Origin: Planctomycetaceae bacterium
GTDB taxonomy: Bacteria; Planctomycetota; Planctomycetia; Pirellulales; Thermoguttaceae
NCBI GenBank assembly: GCA_031259095.1
Contig: JAIRLW010000319.1
Location: 1-8,077 of the forward strand
Length of the DNA stretch: 8,077 bases
Reading direction: 5' to 3'
Shown: one piece after another, positions 5,934 to 8,077 of the stretch
Position numbering within the stretch: the first letter of the stretch is position 1
Layout: each line of letters begins with the position of its first letter
Notes under the pieces: model-generated
The model's database searches: none
Seen by the model: only the letters and a program-made list of their open reading frames with translations
What the model was told of the DNA's origin: nothing
Made by a program: the position numbers and the translations under genes

Positions 5934-5949
5934 CCGCTGAATAATTACA
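5934..5949 (+). repeat. 16-nt dispersed motif
   Basis: CCGCTGAATAATTACA is the clearest copy of a motif that recurs, on either strand, at 1084-1099, 1400-1411 (partial), 4729-4743, 5762-5777 and 7679-7694, with weaker versions at 116-132 and 1708-1720. All copies are outside the genes as called here. Whether it is a protein-binding site or an element end is unknown. Confidence 0.6.
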
Positions 5950-5993
5950 TTTTTTTAATTTTTTTCCAACAATTGACTTTTAATCATATTCTC

Positions 5994-7148
5994 ATGGGAC
6001 TTTTAATATTACGCAGTTTGTTTATTCTTGTTTCCAGCGGCGTGGGAATGTACGTTCTCAACTCTGGAGTTTTAAGCGGTACGGAATCGGCTGGATTCTG
6101 GGCTTTTGCCGGAATTTTCCTGCTGGCAATTTTTGTGATTGTCGGCGATATGCTTATTCCGAAAAAACGGGTTGACTGGATTTCGTCCATTTACTTCGGA
6201 CTGTTAATTGGTCTTCTCCTCACAGCCGCACTTGGATTTGCTATTACTCCGTTGCTGCCGCAAGGTTCCGAACATCTCGCACTCCAAAGCCGAATCAATA
6301 CGATGTTGGTCATTGGCGTTGTGCTTTGCTATATTTGTACCAGTTTTCTGCTCCAGACACGGGACGACTTCCGGTTTATTATTCCGTATGTTGAGTTTCG
6401 GAAAAATCTGAAAGGGAATCGTCCGCTGATTTTAGATACCAGTGTGGTGATTGACGGACGTATCGCCGATGTGATGGAAACAATGATTATCGACAGTCGG
6501 CTTATTATGCCGCGTTTTGCGATTAACGAACTTCAACGGATCGCCGATAGCTCCGACCGGAATCGCCGCACACGCGGACGACGCGGTTTGGATATTTTGA
6601 ACCGTCTTCAAAAAATGAAAGGAATTGATATTCAAATCGACGATACCGACTTGCCGGAATTTCGCGGACAACCGGTTGATTTAAAATTGGTTGCGCTGGT
6701 CAAACATCTCGAAGGAAAACTCGTTACCAACGATTATAATCTCAATAAAGTTGCAAAAATTCAGGGCGTTGACGTGATCAATCTGAATGATTTGGCAAAC
6801 GCGATGAAACCGATTTTTTTGCCCGGTGAAAAACTTGACGTCGATATTGTTAAGAGCGGCGAAGAAGCGAGTCAGGGCATTGGTTATCTTGACGACGGAA
6901 CAATGGTGGTTGCCGATAACGGACGAGAACATGTCGGTGAACGGGTTGTTGTTACGGTAACAAGCGCACTGCAAACCAGCGCGGGACGAATGATTTTCGG
7001 ACGTTACGAATTTACAACGAAAAAACTCGCTGGAACGACCATTATTCACGACAGTTCCGCAATGACTCCGTCCGCCGCCATCAATACGAAAGCAGAAACT
7101 TCGTCAACAATTCCGCAAAATGGAAAAGGCAAACCGTTTAAGCGGTAA
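5994..7148 (+). CDS. YacL-type membrane protein with PIN and TRAM domains
   Basis: The 384-aa product has four transmembrane segments (about residues 3-25, 35-55, 63-85, 103-122), then a PIN domain with the acidic metal-binding set: Asp148 and Asp154 (LILDTSVVIDGR), Glu179 (INELQRIAD) and Asp247 (TNDYNLNK). A TRAM domain follows (about 270-345, with DDGTMVVADNGREHVGERVVV), then a low-complexity tail rich in Ser, Thr and Lys. PIN domains are metal-dependent RNases and TRAM domains bind RNA; the family resembles Bacillus YacL, of poorly known role, acting at the cytoplasmic membrane face. The frame stays open back to a TTG at 5820, with ATGs at 5892 and 5904, but that extra sequence is repeat DNA. 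The family normally begins directly with the LLILRSLFILV-type helix, so ATG 5994 is chosen. No Shine-Dalgarno sequence is visible. The next gene starts 19 bases downstream. Confidence 0.88.
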   Translation: MGLLILRSLFILVSSGVGMYVLNSGVLSGTESAGFWAFAGIFLLAIFVIVGDMLIPKKRVDWISSIYFGLLIGLLLTAALGFAITPLLPQGSEHLALQSRINTMLVIGVVLCYICTSFLLQTRDDFRFIIPYVEFRKNLKGNRPLILDTSVVIDGRIADVMETMIIDSRLIMPRFAINELQRIADSSDRNRRTRGRRGLDILNRLQKMKGIDIQIDDTDLPEFRGQPVDLKLVALVKHLEGKLVTNDYNLNKVAKIQGVDVINLNDLANAMKPIFLPGEKLDVDIVKSGEEASQGIGYLDDGTMVVADNGREHVGERVVVTVTSALQTSAGRMIFGRYEFTTKKLAGTTIIHDSSAMTPSAAINTKAETSSTIPQNGKGKPFKR

Positions 7149-7167
7149 CCAACACCAATGATCGCCA

Positions 7168-7641
7168 ATGTCTCCTTCGACCACTCCTTTTATTGAATTA
7201 TTAAAACGTGATCGGCGTTACAAAGCGGAAGCGTATGCTTTTGTGTATGAAGCCCTGAATTACGCTCAAACTATTTTAGGACTTGGTCACGTGGAAAAAA
7301 ATGAATCAGTTTTGGAGAGTTCGGAGAAACGTTCGGGAAAAACGGAAAACACTGAACCGGACCAAACAATTGACGCCGATCAGAGTAACCATATTACCGG
7401 ACAGGAACTTTGTCAAGCGGCGCGGGACTACGCGATTATTCAGTATGGTTTTCTTGCCAAAACGGTGTTGGACTCTATCGGAATCCGTAAAACAGACGAC
7501 ATCGGTGAAATTGTCTATAATCTAATCAGCATCGGACAAATGCGAAAAACGCCGCAAGACAGCCGTGATGATTTTCATAACGTCTTCGATTTCGAAACCG
7601 CCTTCGGAAAAACGTATCAAATTTATTCCGATAACGCTTAA
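7168..7641 (+). CDS. Minf_1886 family protein, 157 aa
   Basis: The sequence matches the Minf_1886 family known mainly from Planctomycetes and Verrucomicrobia. It has an N-terminal helix pair with RYKAEAYAFVYEALNYAQ (residues 17-34), then HITGQELCQAARDYAIIQYG (75-94), AKTVLDSIGIRKTDDIGEIVYNLI (97-120) and a C-terminal DSRDDFHNVFDFETAFGKTY (131-150). Its biochemical function is not established, and no catalytic motif is evident. A hydrophilic, acidic insert at about 42-73 (many E, S, K, D) separates the two conserved parts and looks longer than usual. It starts 19 bases after the PIN-TRAM gene and is probably in the same operon. An ATG at 7158 is out of frame. It probably acts in the cytoplasm, since no signal or membrane segment is present. 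Confidence 0.88.
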   Translation: MSPSTTPFIELLKRDRRYKAEAYAFVYEALNYAQTILGLGHVEKNESVLESSEKRSGKTENTEPDQTIDADQSNHITGQELCQAARDYAIIQYGFLAKTVLDSIGIRKTDDIGEIVYNLISIGQMRKTPQDSRDDFHNVFDFETAFGKTYQIYSDNA

Positions 7642-7656
7642 ATTCTGTATCGGAAT
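7625..7656 (+). terminator. Hairpin across the Minf_1886 stop codon
   Basis: ATTCCGATA (7625-7633) pairs perfectly with TATCGGAAT (7648-7656) over a 14-base loop that contains the TAA stop. It is placed to end the PIN-TRAM/Minf_1886 transcript, but it is not followed by a T-tract and its GC content is modest. Confidence 0.4.
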
Positions 7657-7678
7657 CAATTTGACGTAATGGTCTATT

Positions 7679-7694
7679 CCGCTGAATAGTTACA
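7679..7694 (+). repeat. 16-nt dispersed motif, downstream copy
   Basis: CCGCTGAATAGTTACA differs at one base from the copy at 5934-5949. It sits 37 bases after the Minf_1886 stop codon, between convergent genes. Confidence 0.55.
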
Positions 7695-7808
7695 AAATTT
7701 TGAAATTCAATTAGCAACCGGCGCGACCGCTCTACCTGATACGATTACGTCAACATTTTTCGGCGTACGCATTACTTCTAACCGTATTGCACTGGGGAAC
7801 AATACCCG

Positions 7809-8077
7809 CTAATCATTCATGTCGTCTTGTATCGTTATACCGGCAATACCGCAGGGCGGAATTACGAAGGATATGCTTTTATCTTTGGAAGGCGTTATCT
7901 TTTCTTTTTTCTCAATAAAAGCGGCTCCTTTGTTCAGAGACGCCGGAATGAGCGAGTGTAAAACGGATTCCGAACTGTTGACAAAGTTTTTCAGCGACAG
8001 ATGCAATGTTTTTTCCTCGTTTGCATTACGGTTTATAGCGGTGATAAAGATGCGTTTTTTATCCTTACTTATGGAAG
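7809..8077 (-). CDS. C-terminal fragment, probable glycoside hydrolase
   Basis: The frame is open from the right edge of the window to a TAG stop at 7809-7811, giving the last 88 or so residues of a longer protein whose start lies outside the window. The pattern is that of a C-terminal beta-sandwich seen in arabinofuranosidase-type (GH51-like) and related glycosidases: a strand with IFITAINRNANEEKTLHLSL, a mid-section ending in ITPSKDKS, and a final strand with FVIPPCGIAGITIQ, comparable to the proline-containing last strand of those enzymes. The catalytic domain is not in the window, so family and substrate are inferred from shape only. A TTG at 8006 is open in frame but is not a credible start because upstream residues continue the same fold. 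Confidence 0.55.
   Translation of the reverse strand, partial: SISKDKKRIFITAINRNANEEKTLHLSLKNFVNSSESVLHSLIPASLNKGAAFIEKKEKITPSKDKSISFVIPPCGIAGITIQDDMND

Larger units (their letters stand above)
5427..5993. other. Repeat-rich spacer between NUDIX and PIN-TRAM genes
   Basis: This region holds the 9-nt-phased array and hairpin (5482-5599), copy B of the long dispersed repeat (5762-5863), a secondary hairpin (5843-5886) and a copy of the 16-nt motif (5934-5949). A short open frame from ATG 5467 through the array to TAA at 5572 exists only because the 9-base period is a multiple of three. I see no gene here. The open frame upstream of the PIN-TRAM start (5820-5993) runs through repeats and is judged noncoding. 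Confidence 0.65.

Noticed and set aside
7784..7805. GTATTG/CAATAC hairpin before the glycosidase fragment end
   Set aside because: Only six pairs with a ten-base loop and no T-tract on either strand; too weak to call a terminator.

Overview
The window looks like a chromosomal piece of a low-to-moderate GC bacterium, most likely a planctomycete or another PVC-superphylum member. This rests on the kind of genes present: a Minf_1886-family protein (a family known mainly from Planctomycetes and Verrucomicrobia), a PIN-TRAM membrane protein of the YacL type, a planctomycete-style xylose-isomerase-like TIM-barrel protein, and a large helical-repeat lipoprotein. Shine-Dalgarno signals are weak or absent before most genes. 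Spacers are long, very AT-rich and full of repeats, while the genes are clearly richer in GC. No plasmid, phage, CRISPR or transposase gene is visible.

Layout. Positions 1-1278 hold no credible protein gene but several repeat structures. A tRNA-Arg(UCG) at 1279-1352 is followed by a strong hairpin. A 52-aa single-span membrane protein gene (1523-1681) comes next, then a 469-aa lipoprotein gene (1753-3162), both on +. A repeat-filled convergent spacer separates these from the sugar isomerase/epimerase gene on - (3413-4465). A spacer with a good promoter leads into a NUDIX protein gene on + (4803-5426). A 567-base repeat-rich spacer follows, then a likely two-gene operon on +: PIN-TRAM membrane protein (5994-7148) and Minf_1886-family protein (7168-7641). 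The right edge carries the C-terminal end of a protein on - (7809 to the edge) that resembles the terminal beta-sandwich of an arabinofuranosidase-type glycoside hydrolase.

How the genes relate. The sugar isomerase and the glycosidase fragment suggest carbohydrate use, but they are not in one operon. The other genes look like unlinked housekeeping or cell-envelope functions.

The most unusual content is in the spacers. There are at least four dispersed repeat families: (i) hairpins built from 9-nt-phased GTCCCT units; (ii) a roughly 100-bp sequence present as two inverted, about 93% identical copies at 1001-1099 and 5762-5863; (iii) TCGACTGAAATCG-type palindromes flanked by CTAAAAACTT; and (iv) a 16-nt motif near CCGCTGAATAATTACA present about seven times. 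They adjoin one another repeatedly, and copy (ii) plus (iv) appear to have been read into a spurious N-terminal extension of the PIN-TRAM gene. No complete new defence or metabolic system is visible.
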